A stretch of DNA of 33,148 bases from an uncultured Myxococcales bacterium (GCA_937915965.1 CALGHC010000821.1:1-33148), one strand, 5' to 3'. Numbered from the stretch's first letter, positions 11,309 through 21,347 are shown. The notes: generated from the letters alone by a model not told the origin. Numbers and translations are program-made.

Positions 11309-12358
11309 ATGCCGACGACACCCACGCCCGCCTCCGACGTGCTTCCCTCGGCCAATGAGGCGAGCGTGCCCTCGCTGGTCACCCGGGGCCTGGTTGGCGG
11401 GACCTTCATGGGACTCGCCAACCTCGTGCCTGGCATCAGCGGCGGCACCATGCTGCTGGCGGTTGGTATCTACCCGCGCTTCATTCAGGCGATCGCCGAC
11501 GTGACGACGCTGAGGTTTCGTCTGCCGTCGATGGTCACCCTCGCCTCTGTCGCTCTCGCCGCCGCCCTCGCCATCGGGCTTCTCGCCGGCGTCGTCAAGG
11601 ACCTCGTCGTCTTTCATCGATGGGTCATGTACAGCCTCTTCATCGGATTGACTCTGGGCGGCGTGCCAGTCGTCTGGCGGATGGCGCGCCCAGCCAACCG
11701 CTCGCTGTGGGCGGGAGCGATCGCCGGCTTCCTCGTGATGGCGGCCTTGGCGGTCGCGCAGAGCAGCGGCATGGGCGAGTCGGGCGGGGGCGAAGGCGGC
11801 TGGCTGGGCCTCTTCGTTGCCGGCGTCGCCGGGGCGAGCGCGATGATCCTGCCCGGCGTCTCCGGCGGCTACCTGCTGCTCGTGCTCGGCCAGTACGTCG
11901 CCATCCTCAGCGGCATCGAGGCCTTCGTCCACGCCTTGAAGGACCGCGACATGGCGGCCCTGTGGGAGCCCCTCGTCGGCGTCGTCTTGCCGGTGGGCTT
12001 GGGGGTGATCGTCGGAGTCATCGTCGTCTCGAACCTGCTGAAGGTCCTGCTCGCGCGCTACGAGAAGCCGACGCTGGGCGTGCTGCTTGGCCTGCTGGTC
12101 GGCGCCGTGGTGGGCTTGTGGCCTTTCCAGCACGGCGTGCAGCCGGCCGTCGGTGCCCTCGTCAAGGGTCGGATCATGACCGCAGAGCTGATAGCTCAGA
12201 TGGCGCCGTCGAAGTACCCTACCGAGGTCTTTGGGCCTGACGCCGTCCAGATCGCCTCGGCCATCGGCTTGATCGCCCTCGGATTCGCGATCACCGTCCT
12301 CATCGCCCGGCTAGGCCGCGAGACGCCCGCGAACGCCGAGACGGCTGTCGACGCTTGA
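11309..12358 (+). CDS. DUF368 family polytopic membrane protein
   Basis: GGTFMGLANLVPGISGGTMLLAVGIYPRFI plus second ASAMILPGVSGGYLLLVLGQY, multiple TM segments. Confidence 0.88.
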   Translation: MPTTPTPASDVLPSANEASVPSLVTRGLVGGTFMGLANLVPGISGGTMLLAVGIYPRFIQAIADVTTLRFRLPSMVTLASVALAAALAIGLLAGVVKDLVVFHRWVMYSLFIGLTLGGVPVVWRMARPANRSLWAGAIAGFLVMAALAVAQSSGMGESGGGEGGWLGLFVAGVAGASAMILPGVSGGYLLLVLGQYVAILSGIEAFVHALKDRDMAALWEPLVGVVLPVGLGVIVGVIVVSNLLKVLLARYEKPTLGVLLGLLVGAVVGLWPFQHGVQPAVGALVKGRIMTAELIAQMAPSKYPTEVFGPDAVQIASAIGLIALGFAITVLIARLGRETPANAETAVDA

Positions 12359-12389
12359 CGGCCTCGTCGCGAAAGCGTAGCGCAGAGGC

Positions 12390-14786
12390 GTGAGCGCGAC
12401 CCGATCGACCGCGACTGAGACCGTCCAGCTGGCCCTGCCGCGGCTGGCCGATCTGGGCGTCGCTTTTGTCTACCTGCACGCCCAGCAGGGTCCTGATTTC
12501 TTTGCAGATGTGCCGTTCTGCTGGGCTGCGGGCGAGCTCCGAGCGCTGGGCGTCGCCGCCGATGTCGTGCACGCCCGCCTGCCTCGCGGCGACCCGGCCG
12601 CCGCCGCGCCGCTGATCGACGAATTGATCGCCACGATCGGCCGCCTGGGCCACGGACTCGTCGTCTTCGAGCACCTCTGGCTCGCCGATCTCGTCTCGCG
12701 CATGCAGAGCGAGCTGGGCGCGCTGGTCTGCGAGACCGACGCCAACGCGGTCCTCGCTGGCCAACGGGTCGATTTTCGGCTGCGCTGGTTTGTTCAACAT
12801 CGTCAGCCCCTGCTCGACCTCGTCGCCGCGCTGCGTGCCGGCACCGATCTCATGGCGGTGCGCAACCTCGTCGCCTGGCCGCCGGAAGCGCCTGCGCCCC
12901 TGACCAGTCGCCGGCAGGAGCGCTTCCCCGCCGAGCCCGACTGGTTGCGCGCGTTTTGCCCCATTACCGACGCGATCGAGATCGGCGGGCTATCTGGCGG
13001 CAGCGACGCGCCGCTGCGCAAGACCCTCGACACCAACAGTGGCTGCCCGTACGCCCGCGATGTGCGCCGCAATCCGCATTTCGCTGACCTTGACCTCGAC
13101 GCCCTCGATCCCGTCTACGCCGTCACCCTCAAAGGGTGCTCCTTTTGCGAACTGGGTGGCGACTACCGCGCCCTCACAGCCGACCAGAGCGTCGCCGTTC
13201 ACGTCGCTCAGATCGGCTGGTATCAACGACATCTGGGGCGGCTCGACGAGGTCGTCCTGCGCGATCAGTCGGCGATCCGCTACCTGCCCGAGCTCATCGC
13301 CGCTTGTGTCGAGGAGGGGCTGGCGCCGTTGGGTTTCCTCGTCCCTGCCCGCGGTGACGCGATCTTGCGTGATGGCGAGCGTCTCGAAGCGGCTGCCCGG
13401 GCGGCGGCCGGCAGCGGCAACTGGTTCACTTTATACCTGATCGGCTTCGAGTCGTTCTCACAGTCGCAGCTCGATCTGTACAACAAAGGTGTCTCCGTCG
13501 CTGAATACGCTGCTGCCCTCGCCCAGATGCGAGATCTGCGCGATCGCTGGCCAGGCGTCTACCGAATGGAGGCCTACGGTGCGTCAAGCTTCATCCTCTT
13601 CAACCCGTGGACTCGACTCGAGGACCTGGATGAGACCGTGGCCTTCTGCAAGGACCACGGGGCGCACCAGCTGGCCCATGGCTGGACCCTGACTCGGCTG
13701 CGGTTGCAGCCCCACTTGCCGCTGTACTGGCGGGCCCGGGCCGACGGCCTGATCGTCGACTCTGCGCCGCACGCTGATCGCGGCGCCGCCTTCACCGGCT
13801 ACGGCGGTGAGAGCGCCTGGCGGTACCGGGAGGCGCGTGTCGGCGTGATCGAGGATGCAGAGCGGCGCCTTGCTCGCCACGTGCGGGTCGACGAGTCGGT
13901 CGGTTTGCTCGACACGGTGCTCGACTGGGCGCGAGCGCGTTGGCCCGATGCAGACGCGCCGGCCTCGACCCAGGACGGCGAACTCGAGGCGCTGGAGGCG
14001 GCCTGGCAGACGCTGCGAGGCCAGTGGCGGCCACAGGACGGGGTCTCGGGATCCGGCGCCGGCACCCGCGACGCGGGTCCGCTGCAGATCACCTTGGCGT
14101 CACCGCACTCGGACCCGGTCGCGGCACCACCAGTGGGTCTCCGCGCGCCAAGCGCCGGCCGCACAATCCTGCTCGGCGACGCGTGCAACAACCGTTGCCG
14201 CACCTGTCTGGGCGAACACGGCCGCTACGAGACTGGCGTCGCTCGGCTGCGTGCGGCGGTCGAGGCGGCCGCCCGTCGCCACGGTCGCGTGGTCCTGGCC
14301 GGCCGCGAACCGACCCTACAGCGCGCCTTGCCGCGCCTGATCCGCGCCGCGCGGGCCGCCGGCGCCAGCCGCATCGAGCTGGTCAGCAATGGTCGCGCGC
14401 TCGCCGCTTCCGGGGTCATCGAGCGCCTCGCCGCCGCCGGTCTGACCACACTCCTTCTCAAACGCCATCGTCTCGCGGACAGCGACGAAGACCGCTACGC
14501 CCAGGCCCAAGGAGCTGGCGCGCAGCTTTGGCTGGGACTCGCTCGGCTGGCTCAGGTCGCACCGCACATCAGCTGGACCCTGCTGCTGGTACCGACCCGC
14601 GACGCATTCGACGAAGCCCCAGCCCTGGTCGAGCGCGCCGCGGCGGCGGGGGCGTCTGCCGTGCAGATCCAGGTGCGCGCCGGCGAGGCGCCACTCGCTC
14701 ACCTCGCGGCCTTTGGCGCTGCCGTCACGGCTGCCCGTCGCCGCGCCGCCGAGCTCGGCCTGCGTGTCGATGTGGACGGATTCTAA
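12390..14786 (+). CDS. Radical SAM-like protein with two Cys-motif regions (B12-rSAM-like half plus C-terminal rSAM domain)
   Basis: Region 1: NSGCPYARDVRRNPHF...TLKGCSFCELGGDY; region 2: LLGDACNNRCRTCLGEHG (CxxxCxxC) followed by AGREPTLQRALPRLIRAARAAG, ELVSNGRAL. GTG start. Confidence 0.75.
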   Translation: MSATRSTATETVQLALPRLADLGVAFVYLHAQQGPDFFADVPFCWAAGELRALGVAADVVHARLPRGDPAAAAPLIDELIATIGRLGHGLVVFEHLWLADLVSRMQSELGALVCETDANAVLAGQRVDFRLRWFVQHRQPLLDLVAALRAGTDLMAVRNLVAWPPEAPAPLTSRRQERFPAEPDWLRAFCPITDAIEIGGLSGGSDAPLRKTLDTNSGCPYARDVRRNPHFADLDLDALDPVYAVTLKGCSFCELGGDYRALTADQSVAVHVAQIGWYQRHLGRLDEVVLRDQSAIRYLPELIAACVEEGLAPLGFLVPARGDAILRDGERLEAAARAAAGSGNWFTLYLIGFESFSQSQLDLYNKGVSVAEYAAALAQMRDLRDRWPGVYRMEAYGASSFILFNPWTRLEDLDETVAFCKDHGAHQLAHGWTLTRLRLQPHLPLYWRARADGLIVDSAPHADRGAAFTGYGGESAWRYREARVGVIEDAERRLARHVRVDESVGLLDTVLDWARARWPDADAPASTQDGELEALEAAWQTLRGQWRPQDGVSGSGAGTRDAGPLQITLASPHSDPVAAPPVGLRAPSAGRTILLGDACNNRCRTCLGEHGRYETGVARLRAAVEAAARRHGRVVLAGREPTLQRALPRLIRAARAAGASRIELVSNGRALAASGVIERLAAAGLTTLLLKRHRLADSDEDRYAQAQGAGAQLWLGLARLAQVAPHISWTLLLVPTRDAFDEAPALVERAAAAGASAVQIQVRAGEAPLAHLAAFGAAVTAARRRAAELGLRVDVDGF

Positions 14787-14928
14787 GCACACCGAGCGCT
14801 TCGTCGAGATCGGCACAGTCGAGGCCCGCTTTCGACAGGGGGCCGAGTCATCGATATCCTGCCAGGCCCGTCGCGCCCGCCCCACGCTTCGGTCCGCCGC
14901 GCATAGCGCTGCCGTCGAGGAGTCCGCC

Positions 14929-17900
14929 ATGTCCGATCGCTCTCAGCACACCGTCGCGCCCCATCCCGCGCCGCGGATGTCGGCGTGCCCCTCATCCACG
15001 CGTCGCGTCGTCGCGTGGATGGTCACCTGCAGCCTCGCCCTGATGGGCGCATGCGGCGACAACGACGAAGCGGTGGTCGGGCCGGCGCCCGGCGCCGGGG
15101 ACGCCGCCACCTCTGGTGATGGCGGCGTCGGCGTCGGGGCGGTGGTTGACGGCGGTGCAGTCGACGGCGCGTCCGCTGATACAGCATCCGCTGACAGCGT
15201 GTCCGCTGACGGGGCGTCGGTTGACGCCGGGGTCGCCGAAGCGGGTCCGACGGACGCAGACGTGGTCACCGAGGGCTGCTCGGACACCAATCCGTGCCCG
15301 GCCGCACAGGGTCCTTGCACGCAGGCGTTCTGCCACGACGACGGCAGCTGCAGCGACGAGCCACAACCGGCGGGCGCGCCTTGCGACGACGGTGACGCGT
15401 GCTCGCTGGGCGATCAGTGCGCCGACGGGATCTGCAAACCCGGCGCGTCTGCCGGTTGCGACGATGGCAACGTTTGCACGGCCGACGCTTGCGCGGCGGC
15501 CAGCGGCTGCACCCACGACGTCACCGCTGGTCTTTGTAGCGACGGCGACGCTTGCACCAGCGGCGACGCGTGCAGCGAAGGTGCTTGCGCGTCTGGGGGC
15601 CCGGTCGGCTGCGACGATGGCAACCCCTGTTCCGCCGATAGCTGCGATCCTGGCTCGGGTTGTCTGCACGACCCGACTCCCGGCGACTGCGACGACGGCA
15701 ACGCCTGTACGACCACGGACAGTTGCAATGGCGCCCTGTGCATGCCGGGTGCGGTCGTCGACTGCGAGGACGGCAACGGCTGCACGGTCGACAGCTGCCA
15801 CCCGGTCGATGGCTGCATCCACGCCTCTTCCGCCGCCGCCTGTGATGACGGCGATGCTTGCACGACGGCCGACGCGTGCGCGGACGGCGCCTGCGCCGGC
15901 GGCAAGCAGGTCGCATGCAGCGACGGCAACCCGTGCACCACGGACAGCTGCGAGGCCTCGTCTGGCTGTGTCTTCGCCAACCACACCGACGCCTGCGATG
16001 ACGGCAACGCTTGCACGATCGCCGACGCGTGCCTCGCTGGCCTCTGCCTGCCGGGTGCGGCGACGGCCTGCGATGACGGTAACCCCTGCACGACGGACGC
16101 GTGCGCACCCAAGAGCGGCTGCCAGGCCACCGCCAACACGCTGCCCTGCGACGATGGCGACGCGTGCACCACCGGCGATGCCTGCGCTGGCGGTAGCTGT
16201 GGCGGTGGGCCGCCGCCCGTATGTGACGACGGCAACCCGTGCACCGACGACAGCTGCGGCGCTGTTGCCGGCTGTCAGCATCTCGTCAACGCCAAGGCTT
16301 GTGACGACGGCAACGCTTGTTCTGGCGATGACCACTGCACCGGCGGTGCGTGCAAGCCCGGCAAGCCCGCCGCCTGCGACGACGACAACCCTTGCACAAC
16401 GGAGACCTGTGACCCGGGCGAGGGCTGCAAGAACATCGCGAACCTCCAGCCATGCAGCGACGGTGACAGCTGCACCGAGGCGGACACCTGCGCCGAGGGC
16501 AGCTGCTCGGCCGGCGCACCGTTGAAGTGCGCCGACGGCAACCCGTGCACGACCGACGCCTGCGATCCCGCCAAGGGCTGTGTCTTCACCCAGTCCAGCG
16601 ACCCTTGCGATGACGGCAGCGCATGCACCACCGCCGACCTGTGCAAGGCGGGCGTCTGCAATGGCGGGCCGATCCTGGCTTGCGATGATGGCAACGTCTG
16701 CACGATCGACGCTTGCGAACCCGCACTTGGCTGCGGACACACAGACAGCGACCCGCCGTGCGACGACGGTAGCGTCTGCACGGTCGGAGACGCGTGCGCC
16801 GGCGGCGCGTGCCAGCCCGGCAAGCTGATGGCCTGCGACGACGGCAACGCGTGCACGGCCGATGCGTGCGACTCGGTCGCGGGCTGCAGCCACACGCCGA
16901 CGACCGCCGGCTGCGACGACGGCAACGTCTGCACGCTAGGCGACGTGTGCAAGGCCGGCGTCTGCAAGCCGGGGAATGCGATCGCCTGCGACGATGGCGA
17001 GGCATGCACCGCCGACACCTGCGACGCAGAAGCCGGCTGTGTCCACAGCGCCGTCACCGTGCCCTGCACGGATGGGGACGCCTGTACGGTCGGGGACGCT
17101 TGCCTCGTGGGCTCTTGCGAGCCGGGCGCCGAGGCGGCGTGCGACGACGGCAACGGCTGTACCGTGGACTCGTGCCTCGCCGCGAGCGGATGTGCGCACG
17201 TCGCGTCGAGCGCACCCTGCGACGACGGTGACGCCTGCACGGTCGGCGACGCCTGCGCAGGCGCGGCGTGCCAGCCGGGCGATTCGGTGGTCTGTGACGA
17301 CGAGGAGCACTGCACGACCGACTACTGCGACGGCAAGAAGGGCTGCCTCACCTTGGCGAACGCGCTGACCTGCACCGATGACGACGCATGCAGCGAGGAC
17401 GACGGCTGCGCGGGCGGCGCCTGTGTCGGCGCGACCGTCGACTGCGACGACGGCAACCCATGCACCGCCGACAGCTGCGAGGCCGAGGCAGGCTGCCAGC
17501 ACGGCGCGGTCGCCGATGAGACCACGTGTGGAGCCTCCGGGCTGTGCTACGGCGGCACCTGCTCGGTGGGCAGTGACATCAACCCGGCGCCGGACTGCCT
17601 CGCCATCGCCGAGACCCTGTCTGGCACCGCCAGCGGCCTGTACTGGCTCGATCCAGATGGCCCGGGCGGCGCTGACAAGTTCCAGACGTGGTGCGAGATG
17701 AAGCTCGCTGGCGGCGGCTGGACCCTGCTCGCTGTCGTTGGTGGCAGCGCGCGGCCGCAGCTGTGGACCGGCGGCGCACACCCCCAGCCGGGCGCGACCT
17801 GGTACGGCACGCCGGGCGCGGACCTGGGCGATATCCTCGACCCCGCAAAGAATGGCGGAGTCGTCGCCAACTTCAGCATCAACGGCGCCGCGATCTTCGC

Positions 17901-18315
17901 CGCATCCGCGAAGCGTGAGGTCCTCGCCTGGGTTGGCGGCAGCACCGACGACTACGTCCTGGTCGCCCTGCCGGATCTGTGCAACCCGTTTGATATTCTG
18001 ACGAATTGCAAGGAAAATACCGTCATGGGATTGAAGGTCATCGACGCAGGCGGCAACACCTTGACGACCAACGGTCAGCTCTGTGGCACGGATGGCGACC
18101 CGTGCGGCTTCAACGAAGCCGGCTTTCATCTGCTCGATGGCGTCGAGGACAACCCTTCGTGTGCATGCCACAACGGCGCAGCCGACAGCGGCAGTCAGGG
18201 CTGGGGCCGCATCTGGACGAGCTTCAATCGTTCCGACGGCGGCTACTGGAACAGCGGCGTGCACAGCGCTTGGAAGGGCGGCTACAACCAGCCAGGAGCG
18301 CTCTTGATTCGCTGA
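14929..18315 (+). CDS. Giant Cys-rich repeat lipoprotein with C-terminal fibrinogen-like domain
   Basis: Start MSDRSQH; ALMGAC lipobox-like; about 28 alternating C(D/S/T)DGxxCT half-repeats; C-terminal DCLAIAETLSGTASGLYWLDPDG...FQTWCEMKLAGGGWTLL. Confidence 0.85.
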   Translation: MSDRSQHTVAPHPAPRMSACPSSTRRVVAWMVTCSLALMGACGDNDEAVVGPAPGAGDAATSGDGGVGVGAVVDGGAVDGASADTASADSVSADGASVDAGVAEAGPTDADVVTEGCSDTNPCPAAQGPCTQAFCHDDGSCSDEPQPAGAPCDDGDACSLGDQCADGICKPGASAGCDDGNVCTADACAAASGCTHDVTAGLCSDGDACTSGDACSEGACASGGPVGCDDGNPCSADSCDPGSGCLHDPTPGDCDDGNACTTTDSCNGALCMPGAVVDCEDGNGCTVDSCHPVDGCIHASSAAACDDGDACTTADACADGACAGGKQVACSDGNPCTTDSCEASSGCVFANHTDACDDGNACTIADACLAGLCLPGAATACDDGNPCTTDACAPKSGCQATANTLPCDDGDACTTGDACAGGSCGGGPPPVCDDGNPCTDDSCGAVAGCQHLVNAKACDDGNACSGDDHCTGGACKPGKPAACDDDNPCTTETCDPGEGCKNIANLQPCSDGDSCTEADTCAEGSCSAGAPLKCADGNPCTTDACDPAKGCVFTQSSDPCDDGSACTTADLCKAGVCNGGPILACDDGNVCTIDACEPALGCGHTDSDPPCDDGSVCTVGDACAGGACQPGKLMACDDGNACTADACDSVAGCSHTPTTAGCDDGNVCTLGDVCKAGVCKPGNAIACDDGEACTADTCDAEAGCVHSAVTVPCTDGDACTVGDACLVGSCEPGAEAACDDGNGCTVDSCLAASGCAHVASSAPCDDGDACTVGDACAGAACQPGDSVVCDDEEHCTTDYCDGKKGCLTLANALTCTDDDACSEDDGCAGGACVGATVDCDDGNPCTADSCEAEAGCQHGAVADETTCGASGLCYGGTCSVGSDINPAPDCLAIAETLSGTASGLYWLDPDGPGGADKFQTWCEMKLAGGGWTLLAVVGGSARPQLWTGGAHPQPGATWYGTPGADLGDILDPAKNGGVVANFSINGAAIFAASAKREVLAWVGGSTDDYVLVALPDLCNPFDILTNCKENTVMGLKVIDAGGNTLTTNGQLCGTDGDPCGFNEAGFHLLDGVEDNPSCACHNGAADSGSQGWGRIWTSFNRSDGGYWNSGVHSAWKGGYNQPGALLIR
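15381..17510 (+). repeat. Coding tandem repeat: 14 alternating pairs of CDDGDACTxxDxC / CDDGNPCTxDxC half-repeats
   Basis: Read from the ORF translation; strict alternation of the two half-repeat types. Confidence 0.85.
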
Positions 18316-18425
18316 TCCGGGACGACGCGGGGCCGGCGCAGAGAGCGCCAAGCGCAGCGGTATCCGACGAGACGCCGTCGCGCTGTCGCGCCGTCACGCC
18401 GTCACGCCCTCGCGCTGTCGCCAGA

Positions 18426-19217
18426 CTAGCGCCCGAGACTCGCAGGTTCGAAGATCGCCGCGGGGAAGCGCTTGTCCGCTTCGATCTTCTCGACAACCAC
18501 GGTCGTCACCGAGGCGCGCAGGTGGTTCTCCATGCGCAGCCGACGCAGGATCGGCTTGCCCGCGTTCGCTTCGATCTCCTCGACAGTCAGGGTCTTGGCG
18601 AGCTTGCCATCGCGATCGAAGAAGCGGATTCGCCGGGGCAGCTTGTCGCTGCGGTCGATCCACAACTCCAGCTTGCCGTACGCGGCCTGTGCGTCGTCGT
18701 GGAAGGTGACCCTGAGGTGGTGGCAGGTGGCTTTGGCGACAACCTCGTCGTCGAGCTTCACCACGTCGGACTGTGCCGCCCAGCCGCCTCCCTCGAGATC
18801 GGCAAAGCTGAAGTCGGTGCCCATGAAGGGAGCGTTGCGCTGGCTGCCGCCGATTCGACGCGTGCGCTTCGTCTTGGGCAGGTAGAGGTACTGCACGGCG
18901 TGCCCGTCGCCGCCCTCAAGCACAAGCAGCTCGACGCCGCGGCTGTCGGCGGGCTCAAGGAAGGTGGCTCGACTGCGCACGCGGCCCTGGTCGCGTACGC
19001 TGCGGGTGACCAGGACCCAGACGCGTTGTTTGCCGTTGGCCAGGGTCAACGTCAGCGACGTGCGCGCTTCGCCCCCCTGCCATCCGGTCGAGTGGCGTTT
19101 CTCCATCTCGGTGAGGAGGGCGCGGGCCTCGGCGTCGGCGGCGCGCGCCGGGCTGCCGACCGCGGCGACGGCGATGGCGATCAAGAAGGCAGCGAATTGG
19201 GCGTGAGCGCGTTGCAT
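18426..19217 (-). CDS. Outer membrane lipoprotein-sorting protein (LolA-like fold)
   Basis: Signal peptide; RVWVLVTRSVRDQGRVRSRATFLEPADSRGVELLVLEGG...YLYLPKTKRTRRIGGSQRNAPFMGTDFSFADLEG. Confidence 0.85.
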   Translation of the reverse strand: MQRAHAQFAAFLIAIAVAAVGSPARAADAEARALLTEMEKRHSTGWQGGEARTSLTLTLANGKQRVWVLVTRSVRDQGRVRSRATFLEPADSRGVELLVLEGGDGHAVQYLYLPKTKRTRRIGGSQRNAPFMGTDFSFADLEGGGWAAQSDVVKLDDEVVAKATCHHLRVTFHDDAQAAYGKLELWIDRSDKLPRRIRFFDRDGKLAKTLTVEEIEANAGKPILRRLRMENHLRASVTTVVVEKIEADKRFPAAIFEPASLGR

Positions 19218-19235
19218 GGGTTCTCCGTTCGAGGC

Positions 19236-21182
19236 TCAGCGGACCATCAGCCAGATCGGCGCCGCCTTGCAGTAGCCCGCGACGCACTTGTTGCCGTTGA
19301 GCGCGCCGTTGCCTTCGTTGTCGAGGTAGCCGTTGGTGCCGTCGACGGTTGACCAGATGTCGAGCCAGGCGTCCGTTCCACCGTGGCTCTCGGAGATGCC
19401 ATTGGCGGGATAGAAGTGAAGAGACGCGACCGTCGCCGGCCCCGTGGTCTTGCCGCCGACGACCTTGGAGAAGCCGCCGAAGGTCGGGCTGTCGTTGCCG
19501 CTCGCGCCCTGCAGATAGGCCGCGAAGCCGGCGTGGGCGCTCTTTTCCCAGACGACCCGCGGGTCAGCGGCGGTGGCAAACCGCCACATCGCCTGGGTCC
19601 AGGCGAGACCATCGGCGATCTTTGAGGCGCAGTCGTCGGACTTGCTGACGCCGCACGCCGCGGCGAACTTGGCGCTCCAGGCGACGAAGGCCGAGCTGAC
19701 CTTGGTGTTCACAAGCGTCCAACCGCCGCCGTCTGTGGTCATGTCGCAAAACACCTGGAACGCGACGTCCTTGGGCTTGAGCCAGTACAGGCCGTCGCCC
19801 TTGCCGTCGCCGGCTTGCTGGATCGCCAGGCACGAAGTCGCCGGGTTCGCCTCGGTGCCGACTGGCGTCGTGCAGCCGGTGGTCTTGAAGGCAGCGCAGC
19901 CGTCTTTGCAGCCGAGCACACCGATCCACTCGATGCCCAGAATCGTCGCGCAGGTCTCCAGGCCGACGTTCTTGCCGTCGCAGGTCTCGACCCCTGTTCG
20001 GATAAAGCCGTCGCCGCAGATCGCCTTCTGACAGGCGACGCACGCATCGGTCTGGTCGGTGTTGCCGTCGTCGCAGACCTCGACGCCGTCAAAGACCACG
20101 CCGTCCCCACAGACGTTCTTGTCGCACTTGTTGGTGCAGCTGTCGGTGTCGGTCTGGTTGCCGTCGTCGCAGGTCTCGGGCGGGTCGACCTCCTGATCGC
20201 CGCAGATCGGCACCAGGGCGAGCTGACGCCAGGCGCCCTTGCGGTGGATCCAGGTGTTGCCGGAGTCCTTGCGGTAGACGAGCTGGCCGTCCTTGGCCAC
20301 CTTGGCCATCTCGTCGTCGCTCGTCGCGATCCGCGTCATCAGGGCCGGCGCGCCGTCGACGCATGCGGTGCCGCCGTCGCTGGCCACGTCGAGGACGCAT
20401 GCGTCCGCGGGGAACTTGCCTACGCCGACACCAGCCATGAACGCGTTGGGTTTGGCGAAGGTGTTCTTGGTGTCAGTGCGCGCGTACGCGGCCAGGACCG
20501 CGGCGTCGAGGTGTTCCGCCGTGATGCAGCCTGTGCACTTGAGATCAGCCGCCTCGAGCGCCTCGAGAGCGGCGCCCTCCTTTTGATTGGCGGCGGCGTA
20601 GGCGAAGGCGAGGGCGCTGCCGGGCACCGAGGCCGGCAACAGCTGTTTGCCGTCGAGCGGGCCGGTCAGTTCGTCGGCGACCTTGGCATGCCAGGCCTGC
20701 GGCAGCCGCGCCAGAGGCCTGCGCGCGAGCTCTGGGTCGCCGCCGACCTGAACGCCGATCCACGGCGAGGCGTGATCGGTGAAGAACACGTCGGCGAGCG
20801 GGTTCTTCTTGTCGGCCGTGCCTACGTCGAGGGCGAAGCGACCCTGGACGACCGGCACCGCGACGTGGATCTCCTTCCACAGTGACTCCACCGCGTCGGC
20901 CGTCTCGTAGAGTTGCACGGTCAGGGCGTATTCGCCGTCCGCCACGGGGCCGCCCCCCACCGTCGTCAGCGCGCCTTGCATCGGGATCGACGCGGAAGCG
21001 GCGTAGGCGGTCTGGGGCGCGACGATCGCGGCCAAGACGGTGGCAATCAGGACGGTAGCGCTCAGGACGGTAGCGCTCAGGACGGTGGCGCTCCAGACGG
21101 TAGCGCTCAGGACGGTAGCGCTCCGGACGGGGGCGCTCAGGACGGTATCGACAGCGCAAACGTGGCCGGGCCGGTTGGACAT
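19236..21182 (-). CDS. Secreted protein with myxobacterial Cys-rich (DUF4215-like) repeats and C-terminal fibrinogen-like domain
   Basis: CGDGVVFDGVEVCDDGN..., CGDGFIRTGVETCDG; SCLAIQQAGDGKGDGLYWLKPKDVAFQVFCDMTTDGGGWTLV; start MSNRPGHVCAV at 21182. Confidence 0.8.
   Translation of the reverse strand: MSNRPGHVCAVDTVLSAPVRSATVLSATVWSATVLSATVLSATVLIATVLAAIVAPQTAYAASASIPMQGALTTVGGGPVADGEYALTVQLYETADAVESLWKEIHVAVPVVQGRFALDVGTADKKNPLADVFFTDHASPWIGVQVGGDPELARRPLARLPQAWHAKVADELTGPLDGKQLLPASVPGSALAFAYAAANQKEGAALEALEAADLKCTGCITAEHLDAAVLAAYARTDTKNTFAKPNAFMAGVGVGKFPADACVLDVASDGGTACVDGAPALMTRIATSDDEMAKVAKDGQLVYRKDSGNTWIHRKGAWRQLALVPICGDQEVDPPETCDDGNQTDTDSCTNKCDKNVCGDGVVFDGVEVCDDGNTDQTDACVACQKAICGDGFIRTGVETCDGKNVGLETCATILGIEWIGVLGCKDGCAAFKTTGCTTPVGTEANPATSCLAIQQAGDGKGDGLYWLKPKDVAFQVFCDMTTDGGGWTLVNTKVSSAFVAWSAKFAAACGVSKSDDCASKIADGLAWTQAMWRFATAADPRVVWEKSAHAGFAAYLQGASGNDSPTFGGFSKVVGGKTTGPATVASLHFYPANGISESHGGTDAWLDIWSTVDGTNGYLDNEGNGALNGNKCVAGYCKAAPIWLMVR
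21033..21152 (-). repeat. 15-bp tandem repeat, 8 units (consensus + strand CAGGACGGTAGCGCT), inside a signal-peptide coding region
   Basis: Units at 21033,21048,21063,21078,21093,21108,21123,21138; encodes (SATVL)n-like hydrophobic repeats. Confidence 0.9.
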
Positions 21183-21347
21183 GGTGGTACTCCAAGAGCC
21201 CGAATCGCGGGCGGGAACGTCGAACACACTACCGTCTGACCCGGGCTGCGGCAAACCGTCGTTGTCGCCGCGTGCCGGTCTTCTCGCCGTGCAGGCGCCC
21301 ATCCCTGGTTCGCAGGTCGCCCCCGCCGAGCGACCTCGCTCGGCGCG

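Noticed and set aside
11171-12133. 320-aa minus-strand ORF
   Set aside because: Antisense of the DUF368 gene, His/Asp/Gln-rich shadow translation
14992-16893. 633-aa minus-strand ORF (and 16936..18351 minus)
   Set aside because: Antisense of the Cys-rich repeat gene; periodic Ala/Val/Arg translation simply mirrors the sense repeat
15381-17510. Possible CRISPR or non-coding satellite
   Set aside because: Periodicity is explained by protein-coding Cys-rich repeats with synonymous variation; no constant repeat/unique spacer pattern
18379-18421. Short repeats CGCGCTGTCGC ... CGCGCTGTCGC with CCGTCACGC doublet between convergent genes
   Set aside because: Too short and GC-biased to assign a function; noted only as another small tandem repeat near the 21-22 kb ones
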